64,000 bases of DNA, from NCBI RefSeq assembly GCF_017814435.1, contig NZ_JAGJCB010000002.1:62001-126000 (forward strand), written 5' to 3'. Shown here piece by piece: positions 52,953 to 61,599 of this stretch. Numbering within the stretch: the stretch's first letter is position 1; the number at the start of each line of letters is the position of its first letter. The translations under genes were made by a program, and so were the position numbers. Below the pieces are notes generated by a model that was given only the letters and a program-made list of their open reading frames with translations, did not search any database and was not told the origin of the DNA. This DNA is from Mariniflexile gromovii. Lineage in GTDB: Bacteria; Bacteroidota; Bacteroidia; Flavobacteriales; Flavobacteriaceae.

Positions 52953-53963
52953 ATGGGCACCTACATTAAACGAAAGTATAGCTATCCGGTTTTAATGGTT
53001 ATTAACATTGTTATGGCATCGGTAAGGCTTAAGGTTTTTCCTTATGAGTCTGCTTTATACCATATAACCCTTTCCATTACGGCATTGTTTCTTATTTTTT
53101 TAGGTTGGGAAGGGACACTGTTAATCCACCGTCTTTTAGAACATGTTATTCCAATTAATAAAAAGCCTTTACTAAAAATTTCAGTGCAAATTTTTATAGC
53201 AACTTTTTTAAACATTTTCCTTTCATATTTCATATTTTTTTCTGCAAATACCCTTTTTGATGTGGGGATTACACCCTTGTGGGACAGTGTTATATATTTA
53301 ATGAACTTTTTCCTATCGGTAATATTCAACCTTGTAATTTTTGGAGCATATTATTTCTATCAGTGGAAAAATAATCTTATCAATAAAAGCAACCTTGAAA
53401 AAGAACAAGCCATTGTAAAATATGATGCTTTACGCAATCAATTAAACCCTCATTTTTTATTCAACGCTTTAACATCTTTAAACAGTTTGATTTTTGAAAA
53501 CCAACAATTGGCATCCGATTTTTTACAGCAACTATCTAAAGTGTATCGATATACCCTTCAAAACAGAGATAAAGAAGCGGTTTCCATTCGAACAGAACTT
53601 AATTTTGTACAACATTATATCTCTCTAATGAAAACCAGGTTTGGTGAGGCCATTCAATTTATAATTAAAGTAGATGAAGTTGATATGGAAAAAGGCATAG
53701 TGCCTGTTCTATCTCAAATGCTAATAGAAAATGCGGTAAAGCATAACAGTGTAAGTCTGGAAAACCCATTAAGAATATCAATAAGCTCTGATGGTGTTTA
53801 TTTTATAGTAGAAAATAATATCAATAAAAAAGCACAGGTGGAAACCAGTAATAAACTAGGGGTTCAAAATATGAAGGATTTATATAAATACCTTACCAAT
53901 AGATCTGTAGAAGTTGAAAATACGGAAACACATTTTGTGGTTAAAATACCTTTAATTGTATAA
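52953..53963 (+). CDS. LytS-family sensor histidine kinase
   Basis: 336 residues. The first part has four membrane segments (about residues 10-140: VLMVINIVMASVRL, ALFLIFLGWEGTLLI, IFIATFLNIFLSYFIFF, NFFLSVIFNLVIFGAYYFY). The His_kinase domain has YDALRNQLNPHFLFNALTSLNSLI with the phospho-acceptor His in NPHFLFN. The ATPase part has MLIENAVKHNSV and LGVQNMKDLY. It is followed 3 bp later by a LytTR regulator, so the two form a two-component system. The signal is unknown; no extracellular sensor domain is present. Confidence 0.9.
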   Translation: MGTYIKRKYSYPVLMVINIVMASVRLKVFPYESALYHITLSITALFLIFLGWEGTLLIHRLLEHVIPINKKPLLKISVQIFIATFLNIFLSYFIFFSANTLFDVGITPLWDSVIYLMNFFLSVIFNLVIFGAYYFYQWKNNLINKSNLEKEQAIVKYDALRNQLNPHFLFNALTSLNSLIFENQQLASDFLQQLSKVYRYTLQNRDKEAVSIRTELNFVQHYISLMKTRFGEAIQFIIKVDEVDMEKGIVPVLSQMLIENAVKHNSVSLENPLRISISSDGVYFIVENNINKKAQVETSNKLGVQNMKDLYKYLTNRSVEVENTETHFVVKIPLIV

Positions 53964-53966
53964 GCT

Positions 53967-54737
53967 ATGATAAACGCTGTAATTATTGAAGATGAAACTT
54001 TGGTAGCCAAGGGACTAGTAGACCTTATTAATAAAGCAGATGCAACGATTAATATTGTGAAGGTTTTAGGGTCGCTAAAATCGAGTATTGCTTATTTTAA
54101 ATCTAACCCAGAGCCCGATTTACTTTTTATGGACATCCAGTTAAGCGATGGGGTTAGTTTTGAGCTTTTAAAGGAAGTAAAGATAAATTGCCCCATTATA
54201 TTTACCACGGCTTATAATGAATATGCCATAAGAGCATTCAAATTAAACAGTATAGATTATTTATTGAAGCCAGTAGATAAGGAAGAGTTAAAATTGGCCA
54301 TTGATAAATTTAAACAGCATAGATATTTAGATAATCAACTGCTCAATGAGCAATTAAAATCTTTAATAAAGCACATTAGTTTACCTAATGAAACCAAAGC
54401 TTATAAAGAGCGCTTTATGGTTCACTCAGGAAAATCGGTACTTATTATAAACCACGATAAAATTGCTTATTTTATTAAAGAAGTACTTATTTATTTGGTA
54501 ACCAAGGACAATCAAAAGTTTATAACCGATTTTCAAACCATGGAAGAAATTGAAGAATTGGTAAATCCCGCAACCTTCTTTCGTGCTAATCGACAGGTCA
54601 TTTTTAAGTCTGATGTTGTAGAAAGTTTTAAATCGGACTCGTATGGAAAGCTAATAGTAAAACTAATAGCTCCAGTAAATAAAACGGTTGATGTTAGTAG
54701 GGAAAAGGCTCAAGCCCTAAAAAAATGGCTGCAATAG
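53967..54737 (+). CDS. LytTR-family response regulator
   Basis: 256 residues. The receiver domain (about 1-120) has acidic pocket IEDE and phospho-acceptor LLFMDIQLSDG, with the conserved Lys in IDYLLKPVDKEEL. The LytTR DNA-binding domain (about 155-255) has ERFMVHSGKSVLIINHDKIAYFIKE, FFRANRQVIFKSDVVESF and KLIVKL. It is paired with the adjacent kinase. Likely targets are its own divergent region and the envelope operon, judged from the 21-bp repeats. Confidence 0.92.
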   Translation: MINAVIIEDETLVAKGLVDLINKADATINIVKVLGSLKSSIAYFKSNPEPDLLFMDIQLSDGVSFELLKEVKINCPIIFTTAYNEYAIRAFKLNSIDYLLKPVDKEELKLAIDKFKQHRYLDNQLLNEQLKSLIKHISLPNETKAYKERFMVHSGKSVLIINHDKIAYFIKEVLIYLVTKDNQKFITDFQTMEEIEELVNPATFFRANRQVIFKSDVVESFKSDSYGKLIVKLIAPVNKTVDVSREKAQALKKWLQ

Positions 54738-54796
54738 AAAAACATAAAATACCTCAAACCGTCGTTGCCCGTTTTAAAACTGGTATTTTAAACAAA

Positions 54797-54840
54797 CTTT
54801 CCCATATACCACTTTACCACGATTAAGTTTTATATCTTCG
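54797..54840 (+). promoter_or_regulatory. LytTR-like element and -7 box before rsmA
   Basis: The reverse complement of 54,797-54,820 matches 52,690-52,713 at 17 of 24 bases, including GTGGTAAA. Relative to the downstream gene both elements read ...TTTACCAC. TATCTTCG (54,833-54,840) fits TAnnTTTG with one mismatch and lies 27 bases before the GTG start of rsmA. Confidence 0.45.
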
Positions 54841-54866
54841 TATTTCTCTTAAAACATTCGTAATTC

Positions 54867-55661
54867 GTGGCAAATACCCCAAACCAACACCAAGTAAAAG
54901 CAAAAAAGCATTTAGGGCAACATTTTTTAAATGATGAAACAATTGCTCAAAAAATTGCCGCCACTCTTACTTTAAAAAACTATAAAACCGTTTTGGAAAT
55001 TGGTCCAGGCATGGGTGTGCTTACCAAATATTTACTTAAAAAAGACATCACCACACACGTTATTGAAATTGATACAGAATCGGTAGATTATTTAAAAGCC
55101 AATTACTTAAATCTGGCATCCAGAATTATTGAAAAGGATTTTTTAAAGTACGATTTAAACCAAGTGTTTAAAGGCGAATCCTTTGCAATTATTGGCAATT
55201 TCCCTTATAACATTTCAACACAAATCGTTTTTAAAACCTTGGACATGCGCGACCAGATTCCTGAGTTTTCAGGCATGTTTCAAAAAGAAGTTGCCGAACG
55301 CATTTGCTCTAAAGAAGGCAGTAAAGTGTACGGTATTCTATCGGTATTGGCTCAGGCCTATTACGATGCCGAATATTTATTTACGGTGCCACCATCGGTA
55401 TTCAATCCGCCACCAAAAGTAGAATCGGGCGTGTTGCGCCTTACCCGAAAAGCAGATTATTCGTTGCCATGCGATGATGCCTTATTCTTCAAAGTCGTAA
55501 AAACAGCCTTTCAACAACGAAGAAAAACCATTCGTAACAGTTTAAAAACATTCAATTTAAGCGATAATTTAAGAGAAGATAGTATATTTGACAAACGTCC
55601 GGAACAATTAAGCGTGCAACAGTTTATAGAACTTACGCAGTTAATTGAAAAAGACATGTAA
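54867..55661 (+). CDS. rsmA: 16S rRNA dimethyladenosine transferase
   Basis: Dimethylates two adjacent adenines near the 3' end of 16S rRNA during 30S assembly (KsgA). 264 residues. Motifs are [21 protein letters not shown]-binding [16 protein letters not shown], catalytic NFPYNIS, and [14 protein letters not shown]. The start codon is GTG at 54,867; no ATG precedes the HLGQHFL motif at a suitable distance. It ends 10 bases before the proposed mgtE start, so the two are probably co-transcribed. Confidence 0.96.
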   Translation: MANTPNQHQVKAKKHLGQHFLNDETIAQKIAATLTLKNYKTVLEIGPGMGVLTKYLLKKDITTHVIEIDTESVDYLKANYLNLASRIIEKDFLKYDLNQVFKGESFAIIGNFPYNISTQIVFKTLDMRDQIPEFSGMFQKEVAERICSKEGSKVYGILSVLAQAYYDAEYLFTVPPSVFNPPPKVESGVLRLTRKADYSLPCDDALFFKVVKTAFQQRRKTIRNSLKTFNLSDNLREDSIFDKRPEQLSVQQFIELTQLIEKDM

Positions 55662-55671
55662 ACATCGCATT

Positions 55672-57045
55672 TTGTCTGAAGAAATAGAAAACATACAATT
55701 TGAATTAACCGATGATTTAATCAATCAGGTAGAAAGTCTCATTGAACAAAACAATGATAAAGCACTTCAAAAGCTTTTAAAAGACTTTCACTACGCCGAT
55801 ATTGCCGAAATTTTAGATGAACTGGATTTAGATGAAGCCATCTATATCATCAAACTTCTAGATTCAGAAACCACTGCCGACATCTTAATGGAGCTCGATG
55901 AAGACAATCGAGAAAAAGTATTAAGAAATCTGTCTTCAAAAGAAATAGCCGACGAAATTGGTGAATTGGACACCGATGATGCTGCCGATATCATTTCAGA
56001 ACTTCCCGAAGCACGTAAACGCGAAGTTATATCACATATTGAAGATGAAGAGCACAAAGCCGAAATTGAAGAATTGTTGGCTTATGATGAAGATACGGCG
56101 GGTGGACTTATGGCAAAAGAGTTGGTTAAAGTTTACGAAACCTGGACCGTTGCCGGTTGTTTACGTCGCATACGTGGGCAAGCCAAAGAAGTAACACGCG
56201 TGCATTCCATTTACGTGGTCGATAAAAAAAACAAACTCGTAGGCCGCCTTTCATTAAAAGACCTTATTGTTGCTAAAAGCGACCAAAAAATTGCAGAAAT
56301 ATCCAATTCAAGTGTCGATTATGTAAACGTACACGATGATGCTGAAGACGTTGCCAAAGTCATGCAGAAATATGATTTGGAAGCCATTCCAGTAGTAGAC
56401 GACAACCAAATACTTTTAGGTAGAATCACCATCGACGATATCGTTGACGTGATGAAAGAAGAAGCCGAAAAAGACTATCAATTAGCTGCAGGTATTACCG
56501 CCGATGTAGAAGCCGATGACAACATTTGGGAACTCACCAAGGCCCGTTTGCCATGGCTTTTAATAGGTATGTTTGGCGGTATTGGGGCAGCAAGCATCAT
56601 TAACGGGTTTAGCGATGCCATGTTAAAATTCCCAGCACTATTAATGTTCATTCCGCTCATACAAGCAACCGCAGGAAACGTAGGGGTACAATCATCAGCC
56701 ATCGTGGTACAAGGTTTAGCCAACGATTCTATAGATGGCAGCATTTTAAGCCGCCTTCTTAAAGAATTTTTGTTAGGTTTGGTAAACGGTCTCGCCATAG
56801 CATGCATTGTATTAATCATTAGCCATTTCATATTTAAAACAACCTATTTAGAGTCGCTAACCATTTGTGTCGCCCTAATTTCCGTTATCATAATGGCAGC
56901 ATTAATAGGCACGTTCATCCCCATATTTTTAGACAAACGCGGTATCGATGCCGCCGTAGCCACAGGACCGTTCATCACCACCAGCAACGATGTCTTTGGT
57001 ATTTTAATGTACTTTTTAATAGCCAAATTAATACTCGGTTTTTAA
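55672..57045 (+). CDS. mgtE: Magnesium transporter MgtE
   Basis: Mg2+ channel/transporter of about 457 residues. The cytoplasmic N domain is made of acidic helical repeats (LDELDLDEAIYIIKLLDSETTADILMELDEDNREKVL), followed by the linker EDTAGGLMAKELVKV, a CBS pair (about 140-260, RVHSIYVVDKKNKLVGRLSLKDL and LEAIPVVDDNQILLGRITIDDIVDVM), and five membrane helices with the pore motif ATAGNVGVQSSAIVVQGLA. TTG at 55,672 (LSEEIENIQFELTD) is preferred because an in-frame TTG at 55,645 overlaps rsmA; neither is an ATG. The start is the only doubt. Confidence 0.93.
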   Translation: MSEEIENIQFELTDDLINQVESLIEQNNDKALQKLLKDFHYADIAEILDELDLDEAIYIIKLLDSETTADILMELDEDNREKVLRNLSSKEIADEIGELDTDDAADIISELPEARKREVISHIEDEEHKAEIEELLAYDEDTAGGLMAKELVKVYETWTVAGCLRRIRGQAKEVTRVHSIYVVDKKNKLVGRLSLKDLIVAKSDQKIAEISNSSVDYVNVHDDAEDVAKVMQKYDLEAIPVVDDNQILLGRITIDDIVDVMKEEAEKDYQLAAGITADVEADDNIWELTKARLPWLLIGMFGGIGAASIINGFSDAMLKFPALLMFIPLIQATAGNVGVQSSAIVVQGLANDSIDGSILSRLLKEFLLGLVNGLAIACIVLIISHFIFKTTYLESLTICVALISVIIMAALIGTFIPIFLDKRGIDAAVATGPFITTSNDVFGILMYFLIAKLILGF

Positions 57046-57084
57046 TAAGCACATTTTTCATTTCCTTGTAGAAGAAAATCTATT

Positions 57085-57338
57085 GGGTGTTACCCTATCG
57101 GATCGGGCTATCCATTACAATCTTTTTAACGTCATTGCGTACGAAGCAATCTGCTTAATTTATAAAATTATATCGAGAAGTTGGGCAATTGCTAAAGTAC
57201 CGCGCTTTGCGCTATATCTTTTTTGTGCTGAACTTGTTTCAGTATCTCATTAAACTATTTCTATATTTTCTAATATTAGTTTTAAAACATAGTTATAGTT
57301 AGGCACAAAAAAGGATGCCGCTGCAATCGCTATTCCAA
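57085..57338. repeat. Interspersed intergenic repeat, copy 3 (long, mosaic)
   Basis: It begins GGGTGTTACCCTATCGGATC as in copies 1 and 2, and ends with GGATGCCGCTGCAATCGCTA. In between it carries TGTGCTGAACTTGTTTCAGT and, inserted near the start, a half-unit of the other repeat family (CGTCATTGCG...GAAGCAATCTGC at 57,130-57,153). Two repeat types are therefore nested. The 401-bp gap 57,046-57,446 holds only this. Confidence 0.6.
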
Positions 57339-57446
57339 ATGTCCTATCAAACATAAATTATGTAATTAATTTTATTTTAAGTCTTATTTATATATCCACT
57401 AAGAAGAGTCAAGGATAAATTTGGAATTAATTAGATTTAGTTAGAC

Positions 57447-57752
57447 TTAATTAAAAAAACTAAAAATAAATTGTATAAGCAAATAAAATATAGATAATAG
57501 ATAAGTCAACAAAGGAATAAAGAAAATCAAAAAACCAATAATATATAACATAAGTTTTAGGTTTTTTTTATCATTAAAATTAATTTTGAAATAAATCATT
57601 ATAGCCATAAGAATTATCAAATGATATACAATAATAATTTCCAAGTGCCATTTTTCCCAGTACAATTCAAACAAATGAATGTATAACCAAATCAATGCAA
57701 CTGAAATAAAAATAATTCCTAAACCAATAGAGTATTTTTTTAATTTAACCAT
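57447..57752 (-). CDS. Small hypothetical membrane protein
   Basis: 101 residues with about three membrane helices: SIGLGIIFISVALIWLYIHLF, LEIIIVYHLIILMAIMIYF and LMLYIIGFLIFFIPLLTYLL, with lysine-rich loops. No family was recognised. The region is very AT-rich and isolated, with 155 bp to the next gene upstream, so the gene is less certain than its neighbours. Confidence 0.5.
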   Translation of the reverse strand: MVKLKKYSIGLGIIFISVALIWLYIHLFELYWEKWHLEIIIVYHLIILMAIMIYFKINFNDKKNLKLMLYIIGFLIFFIPLLTYLLSIFYLLIQFIFSFFN

Positions 57753-57907
57753 TAATGAAAATTTCTTTAAAACTATATTTTATTAAAATTGGATAACGCA
57801 CTTAAAATGACCTTTTAGACAATTTCAACACAAAAAACCAGTACTATCAACTGTAAAACCAAATAGTCACTTAAAAATTCTTGTTAATTAACTAAAATAG
57901 TTCCAGT

Positions 57908-59179
57908 TTAAGCAATAGACTTAATATAGTCTATATCCCGTTTATTGGTAATTGCTTCTTCGGCATCAAAAATTAAATTAGCTATTTCTTCATCTAAAAT
58001 ATCTCGATACTTTTCGTTTTCTTTCTTTACAATACTTTTTAAATGTAAAAGCATTTTTAACAGCTTTTCTACAATTACCACATCGTGTTTACAGTAAGTT
58101 CTTAATTCTGCCATTACCTGAAAAATTAATGCCTTAAAATTGATAGTCGCTATAGAAACATAGGCAACTTCATCTATATAATTAAGGCTCTTATCCTTTT
58201 TCTGAATACGCAGAGCAAACAACTGAGACAAATAATCTATCGCATTTAAAGCGGTACCGGGGTCGTTAATACCGGGCGACATGGCTTTAACGGCAACCTC
58301 GGTAATTTGCTTAAAGGCAAGCACGTAATTATCATCAACAAATTCGCTTTTAGAAAAATCAAAGTGTTCTACAATCCTATCAATAACGTCCGTTTCTAAT
58401 TCTTTTTCATATTTAAAAAGAGTGTTTTCTTCTGAAACAAATAATCCTTTTATAACAACCACGTCAATTTTCACATCGTGTTCTTTGGCTATTTCTGCAA
58501 TGTTTTCTGCTGATACATTTTGTAAGTATCCTGCTTTTTTCGATTTATATGCTTTCCATGTTTTGGTTTCAGGAAAATCGCCTTCATTATACTTTTCGTT
58601 GTCAATTAAATATAACATTCTTTTCTTGGATACATTAAAAATCTTATCCATAATATTATTGATTTGAATTTCCTGTGAAATGGAATGGATAAAATAGATG
58701 AAAGCAGCAAGACAATTTACCATGAACAAAATAGCAAAGAGTACCGCAAAACCTGGCAACTGGTATTTATCGCCGTTAGGTTCTATATAAACTAAAATGA
58801 ACGTACAATACAGTATCCCTGCAATATATAAACCCAAAATCAATTGATGTTTTCTATTACTAATTAAACCTGGTAGTAATCTGGGTGAAAAGTTACTGGA
58901 AGCTTGGTTAAGCAATATCATTACCATGGAGAAGCTAAAAACCATAATGGAAATAAGCCCTCCAATAAAAGTTGTTAATAGGCTTCTTGCTGTTTCGGTA
59001 TTGTTTATAACCAAGGCTGGAAATATTTCAAGAAGGTATTTGGAAATCCCTTTTTCCTCTAAATAAATCATAACATAGGTAAAAACAAAACCTAGTAAAC
59101 CTAAAAGTGTGGGATAGAAAGCAATCTTATCGGTTAGTCGATAAAGCTTTCTGAAAAAGAAAAGCAGTTTGTCTTTCAT
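57908..59179 (-). CDS. DUF2254 family membrane protein
   Basis: 423 residues. Four N-terminal membrane segments (about 20-170: YPTLLGLLGFVFTYVMIYL, LLTTFIGGLISIMVFSFSMVMILL, LILGLYIAGILYCTFILVYI, FAVLFAILFMVNCLAAFIYFI) carry the family stretch LLNQASSNFSPRLLPGLI. A cytoplasmic part follows with AMSPGINDPGTALNAIDYL, also typical of DUF2254. Function unknown. It stands alone, with 150 bp to the next gene and no recognisable element there. Confidence 0.85.
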   Translation of the reverse strand: MKDKLLFFFRKLYRLTDKIAFYPTLLGLLGFVFTYVMIYLEEKGISKYLLEIFPALVINNTETARSLLTTFIGGLISIMVFSFSMVMILLNQASSNFSPRLLPGLISNRKHQLILGLYIAGILYCTFILVYIEPNGDKYQLPGFAVLFAILFMVNCLAAFIYFIHSISQEIQINNIMDKIFNVSKKRMLYLIDNEKYNEGDFPETKTWKAYKSKKAGYLQNVSAENIAEIAKEHDVKIDVVVIKGLFVSEENTLFKYEKELETDVIDRIVEHFDFSKSEFVDDNYVLAFKQITEVAVKAMSPGINDPGTALNAIDYLSQLFALRIQKKDKSLNYIDEVAYVSIATINFKALIFQVMAELRTYCKHDVVIVEKLLKMLLHLKSIVKKENEKYRDILDEEIANLIFDAEEAITNKRDIDYIKSIA

Positions 59180-59329
59180 ATAGTTATTTTATAGATTAAA
59201 GAAAGGATGGTTTGATTATCAATCTATGTCAAAATACTGTTCTGTAACATGTAATATATGAATAAACAAAAAAACTCTAGTTTTATCTTTATTTGAATAC
59301 GATCAATATTTTCTTTAGTTAACAATTTT

Positions 59330-60229
59330 TTATAAGGAAGTCGCACTAAAGGTATCACCTTGCGATAAATCGCCTGTATCAAATCCTTTTTTAAACCATC
59401 GCATCCGTTGTGCCGAAGTGCCATGTGTGAACGAATCGGGTACTACCCTGCCACTCGATTGTTTTTGTAGTCTATCATCACCAATGGCATTGGCAGCATT
59501 CATAGCTTCTTCAAGATCGCCGGTTTCCATCATCTTCGTCATAGCTTGTGAGTGATGTGCCCAAACGCCTGCTAGAAAATCGGCTTGAAGTTCTAACATT
59601 ACCGAGTATCTGTTATATTCGGTTTCGGAAACTTGCCCACGTAATCGGTTCATTTTATCGGTAGTTCCCATAATTTTTTGGATATGATGCCCAACCTCAT
59701 GAGCAATTACATATGCTTGCGCAAAGTCTCCAGGCGCATTTAACCTTCTTTCCATTTCGTCAAAAAAACTTAAATCTATATATAATTTCTCGTCTCCTGG
59801 GCAATAAAATGGACCTGTAGCACTAGAAGCAGAACCACAAGCAGAGGAAACCGAACCAGTAAAAAGTACTAAAGTGGGCTCTCTGTAATTATCTAAAAGT
59901 TTATTCCAAACATCTTCAGTATTTGCTAAAATGGTAGCGCTAAACTGAGCCAACTCTTCATCTTCGGCACTAGGTTGATACGGTGCAGAAGTCTCGGTTG
60001 CTACACCTGCATTTAAAAGTTGCGTAATTAACGATAATGGGTTTTTACCCATTACTAAAGATACTATTATAAAACCCCCAACAATAAAAAGTCCTACTTT
60101 TGAAAAAAGAAGCTTAACTAATGGCGCTAGTAATGTAGGGTTATTAAATCCACCAATGCCCTGACCTGCACCACCTTTACCTCTACGATCATCAACATTA
60201 TTACTTTGTCTTCTACCTTTCCATTTCAT
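59330..60229 (-). CDS. Neutral zinc metallopeptidase (YpfJ family)
   Basis: 299 residues. The family start KWKGRRQSNNVDDRRG is followed by a membrane helix (about 44-62) and a catalytic domain with HEVGHH (His177, Glu178, His181) in AQAYVIAHEVGHHIQKIMG and the third-ligand region VMLELQADFLAGVWAHHSQ. The cysteines in ACGSASSATGPFYCPGDEKLYIDLSFF are also family marks. It is membrane-anchored with its domain outside the cytoplasm. The physiological substrate is unknown. Confidence 0.9.
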   Translation of the reverse strand: MKWKGRRQSNNVDDRRGKGGAGQGIGGFNNPTLLAPLVKLLFSKVGLFIVGGFIIVSLVMGKNPLSLITQLLNAGVATETSAPYQPSAEDEELAQFSATILANTEDVWNKLLDNYREPTLVLFTGSVSSACGSASSATGPFYCPGDEKLYIDLSFFDEMERRLNAPGDFAQAYVIAHEVGHHIQKIMGTTDKMNRLRGQVSETEYNRYSVMLELQADFLAGVWAHHSQAMTKMMETGDLEEAMNAANAIGDDRLQKQSSGRVVPDSFTHGTSAQRMRWFKKGFDTGDLSQGDTFSATSL

Positions 60230-60432
60230 ACGAACTAAAATAAAATTATGACTGATTTTTTGATTGCTTCAATTTACATATAATTTCGATATTATAAATT
60301 AATTACACGGAAGTTATTGTAAATTTCTACTAAAATTCGCATTTGAAATACCACTTTTTAGGCAAAAAAGTGAATCTAATTACATATGATTTTCAATTAA
60401 GTATATGATTCCTTAGTTTTGCCGCAAAAAAA

Positions 60433-61536
60433 ATGATTTGTGAGTTAGAGCGAAAGGATATTGAAGAATTTAAAACAACAAACATATTGCCCCAAACACC
60501 TTTTTGGGGTCGCATAAAAAGCAATCAAGGATTTATACCACAAGGATTCGAGTTAACAATTTCTAAAAATCTATTAATAAGCAATGCCAGTTCTTTGGAA
60601 AAAGAAGTTGAAGACTTACTAATTCTAATTAAGTATGTAAATGATGACACCTGTATTGCTTACGTTCCATACGGTCCAAAATTAGAACCTACGTTTGAAA
60701 ACCAAGGTTTGTTTTTAGAACAGTTATCGGAATCCATAAAACCACACTTACCTCCCAATTGCATCTTTATCCGCTACGATTTAATTTGGGAGAACCAATG
60801 GGCCACCGAAAAAGAATATTTTGACAATTCTGGCAATTGGGTTGGGCCACCACCTAACCAAACCCAAGAATTTAGAGTAAATTTTGGCACAAACAACTGG
60901 AACCTGCAAAAAAGCGTACAGGACAACCTACCTAAAAACACTTTTTTTCTTGATTTAACTCTAGACGAACAAGACTTACTATATAACATGCGATACAACA
61001 CACGTTATAATGTAAAAAAAGCAAATAAAAAAGGTATTAAAGTTCGTGAATATGGCATAGAACATATAGATATATGGTATAAATTATACCTTGATACAGC
61101 CACTCGCCATGGTATGCCTTTACAAAATCAAGGGTTTTTTTCTACTATTTTAAAAAATCAGGATAATAGTAAAAATGGTGTTACCGTTAAAATGCTCATG
61201 GCCGATATTGATGGTAAATTTCTTTCTTCTATGTTCTTAGTTTTGTCGAAAAAGAGAGGTACTTATTTATATGGGGCTTCTAAATCTTCTAAAAAGAATG
61301 CCATGGCAAGTTATGCATTGCAATGGGAATCTATACGCATGGCAAAAGCTTGGGGTTGTACAGAATACGACATGTTTGGCTCTGCACCCAATTTAAACCG
61401 ATCTCATCCACTACATGGCGTACATATTTACAAAAAAGGATTTGGTGGCGACCTCTACCATAGAATGGGATGCTGGGACTACCCTTACAATAAGAAACTT
61501 TACGATTTATATAAATTACAAGAAGCAATGAATTAA
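60433..61536 (+). CDS. FemAB-like aminoacyl/acyl transferase
   Basis: 367 residues in the lipid II:glycine glycyltransferase / GNAT-like family. Two acetyltransferase-like domains include LPQTPFWGRIKSNQGF, FIRYDLIWENQWA, DLLYNMRYNTRYNVKKANKKGIKVREYG, SSMFLVLSKKRGTYLYGASKSSKKNAMASYALQWESIRMAKAWGCTEYDMFGSAPN and HPLHGVHIYKKGFGGD. In other bacteria such enzymes add amino acids to peptidoglycan precursors; Bacteroidota lack interpeptide bridges of that kind, so the true acceptor is uncertain. It is single and ends in a bidirectional terminator. Confidence 0.85.
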   Translation: MICELERKDIEEFKTTNILPQTPFWGRIKSNQGFIPQGFELTISKNLLISNASSLEKEVEDLLILIKYVNDDTCIAYVPYGPKLEPTFENQGLFLEQLSESIKPHLPPNCIFIRYDLIWENQWATEKEYFDNSGNWVGPPPNQTQEFRVNFGTNNWNLQKSVQDNLPKNTFFLDLTLDEQDLLYNMRYNTRYNVKKANKKGIKVREYGIEHIDIWYKLYLDTATRHGMPLQNQGFFSTILKNQDNSKNGVTVKMLMADIDGKFLSSMFLVLSKKRGTYLYGASKSSKKNAMASYALQWESIRMAKAWGCTEYDMFGSAPNLNRSHPLHGVHIYKKGFGGDLYHRMGCWDYPYNKKLYDLYKLQEAMN

Positions 61537-61556
61537 CCTAAAGCGGAAAACAAAAA

Positions 61557-61581
61557 AAGCTTAGTCCTGCTAAGCTTTTTT
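61557..61581. terminator. Bidirectional terminator between convergent genes
   Basis: AAGCTTAG / CTAAGCTT with a five-base loop, A-run before and T-run after. It serves the FemAB-like gene and the aldo-keto reductase gene. Confidence 0.85.
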
Positions 61582-61599
61582 GTTTTTATAACTATAAAA

